The position numbers were made by a program, and so were the translations under genes. DNA of 12,188 nucleotides from Anaerolineaceae bacterium (lineage in GTDB: Bacteria; Chloroflexota; Anaerolineae; Anaerolineales; Anaerolineaceae): NCBI GenBank assembly GCA_003158355.1, contig PMIV01000288.1, forward strand, positions 9,664 to 21,851, written 5' to 3'. This document shows positions 1 through 5,622 of this stretch, piece by piece. Each line of letters begins with the position of its first letter. The first letter of the stretch is position 1. The notes beneath the pieces were generated by a model that made no database searches, was not told the DNA's origin, and saw nothing but the letters and a program-made list of their open reading frames with translations.

Positions 1-1067
1 GCTCCAAGGTGATCATCCGAACTCCCAAAACTGTTATGTATTACAAAGGCAAATTTTTTCCCTTTGATTCCATCCCGGCAGCGATACTGTATCCGGGGTT
101 GGGCTGGGGAATCAACAAGATCCGCTTTGGCCTGGTCGGCGTCTATTTACGCTTGACGAATAACTGGAAGCCAATGGAAGCCACCACCGTGGATGCCTGG
201 ATGCGTAAGTGGGCTGGCAAGAAGGTTTACGAAGAAATGTGGGAACCGATGCTGATCGGCAAATTCGGAGAGCGCTTCTCCCATCAAGTGAACATGGCCT
301 GGATGTGGGCGCGCATGCATGCCCGCACCACCAGCCTGGCTACCTACGAAGGCGGCTTTCAAGCTTTTGCTGATGATTTTGCCCGCATCTTGCAAGAAAA
401 AGGTGTCAAGATCGTCTACAACACCAAAGTTGATACCATCGCAGCCAAGGACGGCCAGGTGCAGTTAACGATCGCCGGGAAAACTGAAATTTACGATCAA
501 GTACTGGTCACGGTATCACCGGCGCAGTTGGCCGGCATGGCACCTGGATTAAGGGCAGATTACCTCAAAGAACTGCTCAATTTGCAGAACCTGGGGGCGG
601 TGGTGATGGTGGTATCGCTAAAACATCAACTCTCGCGCGAAGGTTATTACTGGTACAACTTACCCAAAAAAGAGGGATACCCATTTTTGGCGCTGGTGGA
701 ACATACCAATTTCATGGACAAAGTCCATTACAACAATGAACATATTATTTACTGCGGCGACTATCTTGAAAACGGTCACGAATACTTTAACCTGAGTGAA
801 GAGGAATTACTACAGCGCTTCATGCCCAGCTTTAAAAGGATCAACCCGGATTTCGAGCCGGATTGGGTAAACCACGCCTGGGTTTTTAAAGCCAATTATG
901 CCCAACCGGTACCTTTCCTGAACCATTCGAAGAATATTCCGGCAATCGAAACTCCCATCCCCGGTCTATATTTTGCCAGCATGTCACAAGTTTACCCCTG
1001 GGACCGGGGGACAAACTTTGCCGTTGAGATTGCGCGCCGGGCGGCGAAACTGATGTTGGCGAGGTAA
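1..1067 (+). CDS. FAD-dependent oxidoreductase, amine oxidase superfamily (5' end missing)
   Basis: The reading frame is open to the left edge, so the GTG at position 9 is probably an internal valine and not a start. About 352 residues are visible. The C-terminus carries the FAD-contacting signature of the amine oxidase / protoporphyrinogen oxidase / UDP-galactopyranose mutase-like flavoproteins: GLYFAS followed by YPWDRGTNFA near visible residues 319-338. The N-terminal GxGxxG dinucleotide-binding loop of this family is not in the window, which fits loss of roughly 70-100 residues at the edge. A tryptophan- and arginine-rich stretch near residues 75-105 probably belongs to the substrate domain. 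Such proteins oxidise or isomerise substrates through bound FAD in the cytosol. In Chloroflexota relatives often sit near glycosyltransferase genes, but the upstream neighbour cannot be seen. The substrate is unknown; the family call is firm, the reaction is not. Confidence 0.8.
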   Translation, partial: SKVIIRTPKTVMYYKGKFFPFDSIPAAILYPGLGWGINKIRFGLVGVYLRLTNNWKPMEATTVDAWMRKWAGKKVYEEMWEPMLIGKFGERFSHQVNMAWMWARMHARTTSLATYEGGFQAFADDFARILQEKGVKIVYNTKVDTIAAKDGQVQLTIAGKTEIYDQVLVTVSPAQLAGMAPGLRADYLKELLNLQNLGAVVMVVSLKHQLSREGYYWYNLPKKEGYPFLALVEHTNFMDKVHYNNEHIIYCGDYLENGHEYFNLSEEELLQRFMPSFKRINPDFEPDWVNHAWVFKANYAQPVPFLNHSKNIPAIETPIPGLYFASMSQVYPWDRGTNFAVEIARRAAKLMLAR

Positions 1068-1081
1068 AATCGCTAAAAACT

Positions 1082-1119
1082 AACATCCTGTTCTAGAATC
1101 GAACAGGATGTTTATTTTT
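1082..1119 (+). terminator. Intrinsic terminator after the oxidoreductase gene
   Basis: A perfect 12-bp stem (AACATCCTGTTC at 1082-1093 paired with GAACAGGATGTT at 1101-1112) closes a 7-base loop and is followed by TATTTTT. It lies 14 bases after the stop codon, a standard Rho-independent terminator for the oxidoreductase transcript. Confidence 0.88.
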
Positions 1120-1221
1120 AAATTGCTGCTGTAAAAAGACAGTTAGAAATATTAAAGAAGACTGATGAAATATTTTGTGTCACCCAGTGGAAAAATAGTG
1201 ATGTCCGACAACCGGATTCTT

Positions 1222-1300
1222 TTGAATTTTTTAACCATATTCAGTATTAAGATCTATTTATCTCTGTAAAACGCCATATATGGGGGCGCGTTTCTTTTTT
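1222..1300 (+). promoter_or_regulatory. Possible weak promoter followed closely by a terminator-like hairpin
   Basis: TTGAAT (1222-1227) and TATTAA (1245-1250) are separated by 17 bases, each matching the sigma-70 consensus at 4 of 6 positions. A hairpin follows about 20 bases later: AAACGC (1269-1274) can pair with GCGTTT (1288-1293), with CTTTTTT at 1294-1300. If both are active, the product would be a transcript of about 40 nucleotides. The hairpin alone could be a backup terminator for the upstream gene. No known small RNA is recognised. Confidence 0.35.
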
Positions 1301-1564
1301 ACCTGTACAGCTATGGCAAATAATAATCAGAATTTACCACCTTGACTGGTTACTTTCCCTGGTTTCTTTAAGGTTAACATTCTTAAAAATCCTTGTTTCT
1401 TTAAGCGGTCGTAGGGTATTCGTCTTGTTGCGGGCTCTTCTTTCTGTTAGAATATTTTTATCAATCGACGGGGCGGGTCAATCTTTTAGCGACCCTGATA
1501 GCAGCATCGCACGAAAAGAAATGAATATCTGTACAAAATTAACCCACAATGCTTAAAAATGGGT

Positions 1565-1573
1565 TGGTATACT
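1565..1573 (+). promoter_or_regulatory. dnaA promoter, extended -10 type
   Basis: The sequence TGGTATACT is an extended -10 element (TG-n-TATACT, with the hexamer at 1568-1573). The hexamer 17 bases upstream (CACAAT, 1545-1550) is a poor -35, which is typical where an extended -10 compensates. Transcription would start near 1580, leaving a leader of about 38 bases. The inverted repeat AACCCA (1541-1546) / TGGGTT (1560-1565) brackets the spacer and could be an operator. Confidence 0.55.
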
Positions 1574-1576
1574 TTA

Positions 1577-1609
1577 CTCCCCTCCAGGGGGAAATTCCAC
1601 AAAGGAGGT
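1577..1609 (+). promoter_or_regulatory. dnaA leader with Shine-Dalgarno site and anti-SD sequence
   Basis: AAAGGAGGT (1601-1609) is a near-ideal ribosome binding site, about 9 bases before the dnaA ATG. Just upstream, CCCTCC (1580-1585) is complementary to its GGAGG core (1604-1608), while CCCCT can instead pair with the adjacent AGGGG (about 1586-1590). The two pairings exclude each other, so the leader could toggle between an open and a masked ribosome site. The SD is clear; the switch is inference. Confidence 0.5.
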
Positions 1610-1617
1610 AGGTTTTT

Positions 1618-2979
1618 ATGAATGCTCAGAACGCCTGGCAAGCAGCCGTTGGACAACTTCAGATGGAAATGTCAAAAGCCTCCTTTGAGACTTGGGTACG
1701 TAGCACTGAAGTAGTTAAATACGAAGAAGGCATCTTCACTATAGGTGTTCAAAACGCCTATGCTCGTGATTGGCTGGAAAAACGTTTGACAAGTTCAATT
1801 TGCCGCATTCTGGGTGGTCTGATGGAAGGACCACAAAAGGTGGAATTTATTGTCCACCACAAAGAATATGATGAACAACCCGTAGAAGTAACGGAACCGG
1901 CCACGCATCCCCTCTCTTTTACCACGCCTGTCCCTACTCCGGCACAGGTTACTGGTACACCTTTCAACAGCCGTTATACATTCGATAATTTTGTGGTGGG
2001 TTCCTCCAACCGCCTGGCGCATGCCGCCTGTATGGCCGTGGCTGAGAATCCTGCCCACGCCTACAATCCCCTGTTCCTTTACGGCGGGGTTGGGTTGGGC
2101 AAAACCCATTTGCTTTATGCCATCGGCAATATGGCGCGCCAGCAAGGTCAGCAGGTAATGTATGTGACCTCGGAAGAATTCGCCAATGATTTGATCAACT
2201 CCATCCGCACCCATACCACGCAAGCGTTCAGAGAACGCTATCGTTTTATCGATGTTCTGCTAATCGATGATATTCAATTCATTGCCGGTAAAGAATCGAC
2301 CCAGGAAGAATTCTTCCACACCTTCAACAGTCTTCACGGCCAGGATAAACAAATTGTGATCTCTTCTGATCGCCCTCCCAAAGCCATGAGCACTCTTGAA
2401 GAAAGACTGCGCTCGCGTTTCGAATGGGGTCTGATCGCCGATATTCAGCCGCCAGATCTGGAAACCCGCACCGCAATTCTACGTTCGAAAGCCGAGCGCA
2501 TGCGCCGAGAGGTACCTGATGAGATCTTGAGTTATATTGCTCATCAGTTCCAATCGAATATCCGCGAGTTGGAAGGGGCTCTCACCCGCGTGGTGGCCTA
2601 TTCTGACCTGCGTGGAAAAGCACTTTCGACCGAATTAGCTGAAGTCGCGCTGACAGATCTGATCCCGCAGCGGAATCAATTGGAGCCGGCGAGGGTGGTG
2701 GATGTAGTGGCCTCTGCGTTTGGAATCAGCCGTGAGAAGATACTCAGCCGCGAACGTACTCGCGAGGTAGCTTTACCTCGCCAGGTGGTCATGTATCTGC
2801 TGCGCGAAGAAGCAAACGTCTCTTTGCCGCAAATAGGCGAGGTTCTGGGCGGACGCGATCATACAACGGTCATCTATGCCTGTGAAAAAGTGGCGGACAT
2901 GATCGAACGAGACGATCATTTACGCAAACAGATTATCCAAATTCGAGAAACGCTCTACGGACGCAGACCCACCTATTAA
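1618..2979 (+). CDS. dnaA: Chromosomal replication initiator DnaA
   Basis: This 453-residue protein has the full DnaA architecture. Domain I (about 1-85) begins with the usual NAWQAAVGQLQ-type helix. A short variable linker follows (about 86-115). The AAA+ domain III starts at the RYTFDNFVVG motif (119-128) and contains Walker A GGVGLGKT (156-163), Walker B LLIDD (214-218), the arginine-finger region RLRSRF (263-268) and the sensor II motif NIRELEGAL (314-322). Domain IV carries the DNA-binding signature GGRDHTTVIYACEKV (411-425). Bound to ATP it forms a filament on DnaA boxes, melts the origin and recruits the helicase. The length is typical, and the ATG is fixed by a strong SD. It stands alone: dnaN is not downstream, and RNase J follows after 264 bases. 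Confidence 0.98.
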   Translation: MNAQNAWQAAVGQLQMEMSKASFETWVRSTEVVKYEEGIFTIGVQNAYARDWLEKRLTSSICRILGGLMEGPQKVEFIVHHKEYDEQPVEVTEPATHPLSFTTPVPTPAQVTGTPFNSRYTFDNFVVGSSNRLAHAACMAVAENPAHAYNPLFLYGGVGLGKTHLLYAIGNMARQQGQQVMYVTSEEFANDLINSIRTHTTQAFRERYRFIDVLLIDDIQFIAGKESTQEEFFHTFNSLHGQDKQIVISSDRPPKAMSTLEERLRSRFEWGLIADIQPPDLETRTAILRSKAERMRREVPDEILSYIAHQFQSNIRELEGALTRVVAYSDLRGKALSTELAEVALTDLIPQRNQLEPARVVDVVASAFGISREKILSRERTREVALPRQVVMYLLREEANVSLPQIGEVLGGRDHTTVIYACEKVADMIERDDHLRKQIIQIRETLYGRRPTY

Positions 2980-3013
2980 AAAATATTCTTATAAAGAATT
3001 AACCATATTAGTG

Positions 3014-3019
3014 TATAAT
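3014..3019 (+). promoter_or_regulatory. Promoter -10 between dnaA and rnj
   Basis: A consensus TATAAT lies 35 bases after the dnaA stop and is preceded by GTG, so it is nearly an extended -10. No good -35 is seen 16-18 bases upstream (ATAAAG at 2991-2996). A start near 3026 would put a leader of about 218 bases ahead of rnj. Confidence 0.5.
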
Positions 3020-3025
3020 TTGTTT

Positions 3026-3174
3026 ATATAAAAGAAACTTTTCAAGTATGGGCGGATGCTCACTTGTTTTGGCTGAAGAAATTTACGCTTAGTAGTGGTA
3101 AAGTTTTAGGGATTTTGAATCGACAATTGTATTCATATTGACCCTGGCCAAAGTCTTCGCCGGGGTTATTTTTT
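3026..3174 (+). ncRNA. Folded leader RNA or small RNA upstream of rnj
   Basis: Between the TATAAT and a terminator the sequence can fold as follows. AAACTTT (3035-3041) pairs with AAAGTTT (3100-3106) as a closing stem. Inside it a hairpin forms from CAAG (3043-3046) and TGGGC (3049-3053) with GCTCA and CTTG (3058-3066), capped by GGAT. Downstream is the terminator 3141-3174. The segment GGCTGAAGA (3071-3079) can alternatively pair with TCTTCGCC (3154-3161), which forms the loop and 3' arm of that terminator. This is the layout of an attenuator or riboswitch, but it also fits an independent RNA of about 150 nucleotides. It matches no riboswitch class that I recognise and does not show the single long hairpin of 6S RNA. 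Confidence 0.4.
3141..3174 (+). terminator. Intrinsic terminator between dnaA and rnj
   Basis: ACCCTGGC (3141-3148) pairs with GCCGGGGT (3159-3166), one pair being G-U, across a 10-base loop, followed by TATTTTTT (3167-3174). It ends the dnaA transcript or the leader RNA. No convincing promoter lies between it and rnj, so rnj transcription may have to read through it. Confidence 0.8.
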
Positions 3175-3193
3175 ATAAATTTGAAACTTTTTT

Positions 3194-3220
3194 ACCATGG
3201 CCCGCTGGGTACATGGTTTT
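3194..3220 (+). promoter_or_regulatory. Second hairpin just upstream of the rnj ribosome site
   Basis: ACCATG and the adjoining CCC (3194-3203) can pair with GGG and CATGGT (3207-3217), with a small internal bulge, followed by TTTT. It sits about 8 bases before the SD (AAGGAAGG, near 3227-3234) and could be a weak terminator, a stabilising 5' stem or a site for RNase J self-processing. Its function is not shown. Confidence 0.4.
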
Positions 3221-3243
3221 GAAATAAGGAAGGTAATTTAAAA

Positions 3244-4884
3244 ATGAAGAATCGTCCATTAAGGATCATTCCCCTGGGGGGTCTAGGGGAAGTGGGGGCG
3301 AACATGATGGTGTACGAATATGACGACCAATTGATGGTTGTTGACACCGGACTTATGTTCCCTGAAAATGATATGCTGGGAATTGACTATATCATCCCGG
3401 ATATCAGCTATTTAAAAGCGCGCCGCGATAAGGTGAAGGGTATTGTTATTACTCATGGCCATGAAGACCACACCGGCGCCATTCGTCATGTGCTTGAAGA
3501 ACTTCAGGCACCCATCTATTCCACACCACTGACACAGGGGCTGCTGGAAGTGAAGCTGGCTCGCAGCGGTATGGCCCAACGGGCTCAACTGCAAACGATC
3601 CATGCGGGAGATAACCGCAAAATTGGGCCGTTCTCGGTGGACTTTTTCCACGTTTGCCATTCAATTCCGGATGCAGTTGGGCTGGGTATTGATACCCCGG
3701 CCGGACTGATCGTCCACACCGGTGATTACAAATTTGATCATACCCCGGTGGATAACTGGCCGACAGATTACGCTAAGCTGGCTGAATTTCAACGCCGCGG
3801 GGTGATGGCTTTATTGGCAGATTCGACAAATGCCGAACGTGCCGGCTGGACACCCTCAGAGCGGGTCATTGACGCTGCTTTTGATACAGTTTTCCGTGAA
3901 GCCAAAGGCCGTATTATTATCGCCAGTTTCGCTTCGCTGATCTCGCGTATGCAGCAGGTGGCTGAAGCCGCTGAACGGTACGGCCGTAAAATGGCCTTTG
4001 CCGGCACCAGCATGGTGGATAATGCCAAGATCGCGCAAAAGCTGAACTATCTGGAGATCCCCAGTAACACGTTGATCAGCCTGGATGAGGCGCTGAACCG
4101 TAAAGATCGTGATGTCGTTTTAATGTGCACCGGTTCGCAGGGTGAGCCCACTTCAATTTTAGGCAAACTATCTATGGGCTCGCACCGTATCTTTGACCTC
4201 AAGGCCGGAGATACTGTGGTTCTCTCTGCTCACCCGATTCCGGGAAACGAAGAGAATGTTTTCCGCACCATTAACCGCTTATTCGAACGCGGTGCCAACG
4301 TCATCTACGATACCATTGCCCCGGTACATGTATCCGGGCATGCCAGCCAGGAAGAAATGAAGCTGATGATGCACTTAACTCAGCCGAAACATTTCATCCC
4401 GATACACGGCGAATTACGCCAGTTGAAGCGCCATGCCGCACTGGCTGCCGAAGTGGGCATTCCCCAGGAGAATATCGCGGTTGTGCTCAATGGACAACCG
4501 GTGGAATTCTTCGAAGGGAAGATGCGCCTCGGCAAGATCGTGCCAACTTCCTATGTGTTTGTGGATGGCTCAAGCGTGGGCAATGTGGGCCCGGATGTAA
4601 TGCACGAGCGCGAGGAACTTTCGCAAGAAGGGGTCATGATCGTGAACCTGGCCTTGGATAAGAATACCGGCAAACTCAACCGTGCTCCTGAAGTGATCAG
4701 CCGCGGATTTATTGTGATGAACGATGCCACCAACTTGCTCGATGGACTGCGCACCCGCATCAGCGAGACGGCTGCCAAAGCCAATGGAAGTATACAAAAA
4801 GACATTGAACAGGCTGTGGGCAATTATCTTTATGCAGAGACGCACCGCCGCCCCATGATCTTTGTCAACGTGTTCAAAGCATAA
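3244..4884 (+). CDS. rnj: Ribonuclease J
   Basis: This 546-residue protein is a full-length beta-CASP metallo-beta-lactamase RNase of the J1/J2 type. The metal-binding motif HGHEDHTGA is at 71-79. Further ligands and motifs are HVCHS (136-140), TGDYKFD (159-165), SGHAS (364-368) and the C-terminal HGE (388-390). The beta-CASP insert spans roughly 205-360, and the C-terminal domain involved in dimerisation runs from about 450 to the end. RNase J acts in the cytosol as an endonuclease and a 5'-3' exonuclease with preference for 5'-monophosphate RNA, in mRNA turnover and rRNA maturation. The start is supported by AAGGAAGG about 9 bases upstream. The long, folded leader with a terminator suggests regulation at the RNA level. 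All catalytic residues appear intact. Confidence 0.96.
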   Translation: MKNRPLRIIPLGGLGEVGANMMVYEYDDQLMVVDTGLMFPENDMLGIDYIIPDISYLKARRDKVKGIVITHGHEDHTGAIRHVLEELQAPIYSTPLTQGLLEVKLARSGMAQRAQLQTIHAGDNRKIGPFSVDFFHVCHSIPDAVGLGIDTPAGLIVHTGDYKFDHTPVDNWPTDYAKLAEFQRRGVMALLADSTNAERAGWTPSERVIDAAFDTVFREAKGRIIIASFASLISRMQQVAEAAERYGRKMAFAGTSMVDNAKIAQKLNYLEIPSNTLISLDEALNRKDRDVVLMCTGSQGEPTSILGKLSMGSHRIFDLKAGDTVVLSAHPIPGNEENVFRTINRLFERGANVIYDTIAPVHVSGHASQEEMKLMMHLTQPKHFIPIHGELRQLKRHAALAAEVGIPQENIAVVLNGQPVEFFEGKMRLGKIVPTSYVFVDGSSVGNVGPDVMHEREELSQEGVMIVNLALDKNTGKLNRAPEVISRGFIVMNDATNLLDGLRTRISETAAKANGSIQKDIEQAVGNYLYAETHRRPMIFVNVFKA

Positions 4885-4887
4885 GAA

Positions 4888-4926
4888 TTCTAGGTCCCAG
4901 AGATTTCTTAACTCTGGGACCTAGAA
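4888..4926. terminator. 15-bp perfect inverted repeat between convergent genes, probable bidirectional terminator
   Basis: TTCTAGGTCCCAGAG (4888-4902) and CTCTGGGACCTAGAA (4912-4926) form a perfect 15-bp stem with a 9-base loop. It begins 4 bases after the rnj stop and, on the other strand, lies about 10 bases beyond the stop of the small ORF ending at 4937. Neither side has a classic T-run (AGTTAAGC on plus, TTCTTATG on minus), so it may act as a roadblock or 3'-end stabiliser instead of a strong intrinsic terminator. Confidence 0.6.
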
Positions 4927-4936
4927 AGTTAAGCAT

Positions 4937-5203
4937 TTATATTTTAAATTTTTGTAATAAGAGAAGGCCTATAAAAGAAATTACTATCATCGCCAAATTT
5001 TGTTGATGAGATATTTGCGTAATGAAATTAGAAATAGATAAAATATTCTTTCCAACTTCAAAGAATAGAATTACTTGAAGACCAGAAATATATATATTAA
5101 TGGTTATTTTTCTAGGATAATTTCTCTTAATTAGCTTGCTTTGATATTCATCTTCCTGAAATTTCCCCCATTTTGCGTTTGTTTTATGTGGAACGTTTAC
5201 CAT
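4937..5203 (-). CDS. Small two-helix membrane protein, unrecognised
   Basis: An 88-residue ORF starts with an ATG 3 bases after an AAGGAGG ribosome site (near 5207-5213), slightly close but strong. The first 33 residues are hydrophilic and lysine-rich (for example KWGKFQEDEYQSK). Two hydrophobic segments follow, about 34-56 and 68-83, and the protein ends QKFKI, consistent with two membrane helices with short cytosolic tails. Codons are very AT-rich, unlike dnaA, rnj and mutY, suggesting recent acquisition or low constraint. It is convergent with rnj. A minus-strand promoter overlapped by operator-like dyads lies about 330 bases upstream (5531-5559), separated by a possibly structured leader. 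I do not recognise a family and infer no function. The good SD and helix pattern support it being real, but a chance ORF in AT-rich DNA is possible. Confidence 0.5.
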   Translation of the reverse strand: MVNVPHKTNAKWGKFQEDEYQSKLIKRNYPRKITINIYISGLQVILFFEVGKNILSISNFITQISHQQNLAMIVISFIGLLLLQKFKI

Positions 5204-5500
5204 TTTCCTCCTTAAATAATTTTTTATTGCGAATATTTTTTATTTAGTGTCTCCTTAAAATAATTGACATTTTTATTTCCCCATATATAGCATTAACTAC
5301 AGTTATAACTTTACATCCTTTTCCTCCTTCTTTTTTGTTTTGATAAATGCGGGCTTTTCGCGGGCTATCCCCTTCGCAAACAGACAGGATATTAGGGCCA
5401 TGTGATAGTTTCATACTCATCGAAAACAAGAAGCCTTCGGAGAGTATCCACCCGTCTGGTGTTCAAAGGGATGGTTTGGTCTACTTCGCTTAATAATTAA
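5204..5500 (-). other. Long untranslated leader with inverted repeats, ahead of the small membrane ORF
   Basis: On the minus strand several pairings stand out. CAGACGGG (5458-5451) can pair with CCTGTCTG (5388-5381), counting one G-U pair. Inside that, ATACTC (5447-5442) pairs with GAGTAT (5418-5413). A GCGGGC direct repeat lies on the plus strand at 5349-5354 and 5360-5365. Three SD-like sites occur in a row: one before an ATG-TAA start-stop at 5316-5311, one near 5251-5256 (AAGGAG), and the one used by the membrane ORF. The longest frame here (61 codons from a TTG at 5429) has no SD at its start and no family resemblance; another frame reads NTRRVDTLRRLLVFDEYET before a stop, which could be a gene remnant. 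Structured leader RNA and decayed coding sequence are both possible. Confidence 0.35.
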
Positions 5501-5503
5501 AAA

Positions 5504-5583
5504 CCTTGACTTATCACCCGCGTGATAATAAGTCTATCACACTTTTGTGAATTAGTCAAGGGTTAGCATAATTCAAAATGCTA
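5504..5583. promoter_or_regulatory. Cluster of operator-like inverted repeats over a promoter
   Basis: Three dyads lie side by side: TTATCAC-N4-GTGATAA (5511-5528), TCACA-N4-TGTGA (5537-5550) and TAGCAT-N8-ATGCTA (5564-5583). The first two are also framed by an outer inverted repeat, CCTTGACT (5504-5511) and AGTCAAGG (5554-5561). The first two share the half-site TATCAC and their centres are 24 bp apart. Such an array is typical of dimeric HTH repressors (GntR, TetR or MarR type), but no regulator gene is adjacent and the protein is unknown. Confidence 0.5.
5531..5559 (-). promoter_or_regulatory. Minus-strand sigma-70-like promoter within the operator cluster
   Basis: On the minus strand TTGACT (5559-5554) and TAGACT (5536-5531) are exactly 17 bases apart, matching consensus at 5 of 6 (counting TTGAC) and 4 of 6 positions. 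The spacer is occupied by the TCACA/TGTGA dyad and the expected start (about 5524) falls within the TTATCAC/GTGATAA dyad, so a bound protein would block RNA polymerase. The transcript would run toward the small membrane ORF at 5203-4937. Confidence 0.5.
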
Positions 5584-5622
5584 TTTAATTATAGTACAAT
5601 AATCAACAATTAGCAAGATATA

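Larger units (their letters stand above)
1113..1617. other. Gene-free AT-rich region upstream of dnaA
   Basis: No credible protein-coding frame is seen here on either strand. The stretch contains a weak promoter-like pair and a hairpin with a T-run (1222-1300), an 11-base direct repeat GTTTCTTTAAG at 1362-1372 and 1395-1405 whose copies start 33 bp apart, an inverted repeat AACCCA/TGGGTT at 1541-1546 and 1560-1565, and the dnaA promoter and leader. The chromosomal origin often lies beside dnaA, so I looked for DnaA boxes (TTATCCACA and its complement). I found only poor matches, such as TTATCAATC near 1458 (6 of 9), so origin function is not supported from this sequence alone. Confidence 0.5.

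Noticed and set aside
1068..1617. Chromosomal origin next to dnaA
   Set aside because: Only weak DnaA-box matches (for example TTATCAATC, 6 of 9) were found and no cluster of boxes; not supported without GC-skew data.
5403..5422. Hammerhead-like core (GATGA...GAAAC) on the minus strand
   Set aside because: The stem II between the two boxes is missing (only TAT-length spacing) and no flanking stems I and III fit, so this is a chance match.
5244..5429. 61-codon minus-strand ORF starting at a TTG
   Set aside because: No SD at the TTG, composition unlike protein, and an internal SD followed by ATG-TAA in another frame; treated as leader sequence.
5511..5550. DnaA-box-like TTATCAC and TGTGA elements
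   Set aside because: They are arranged as symmetric dyads over a promoter and lack the full TTATCCACA pattern, so operators are the better reading.
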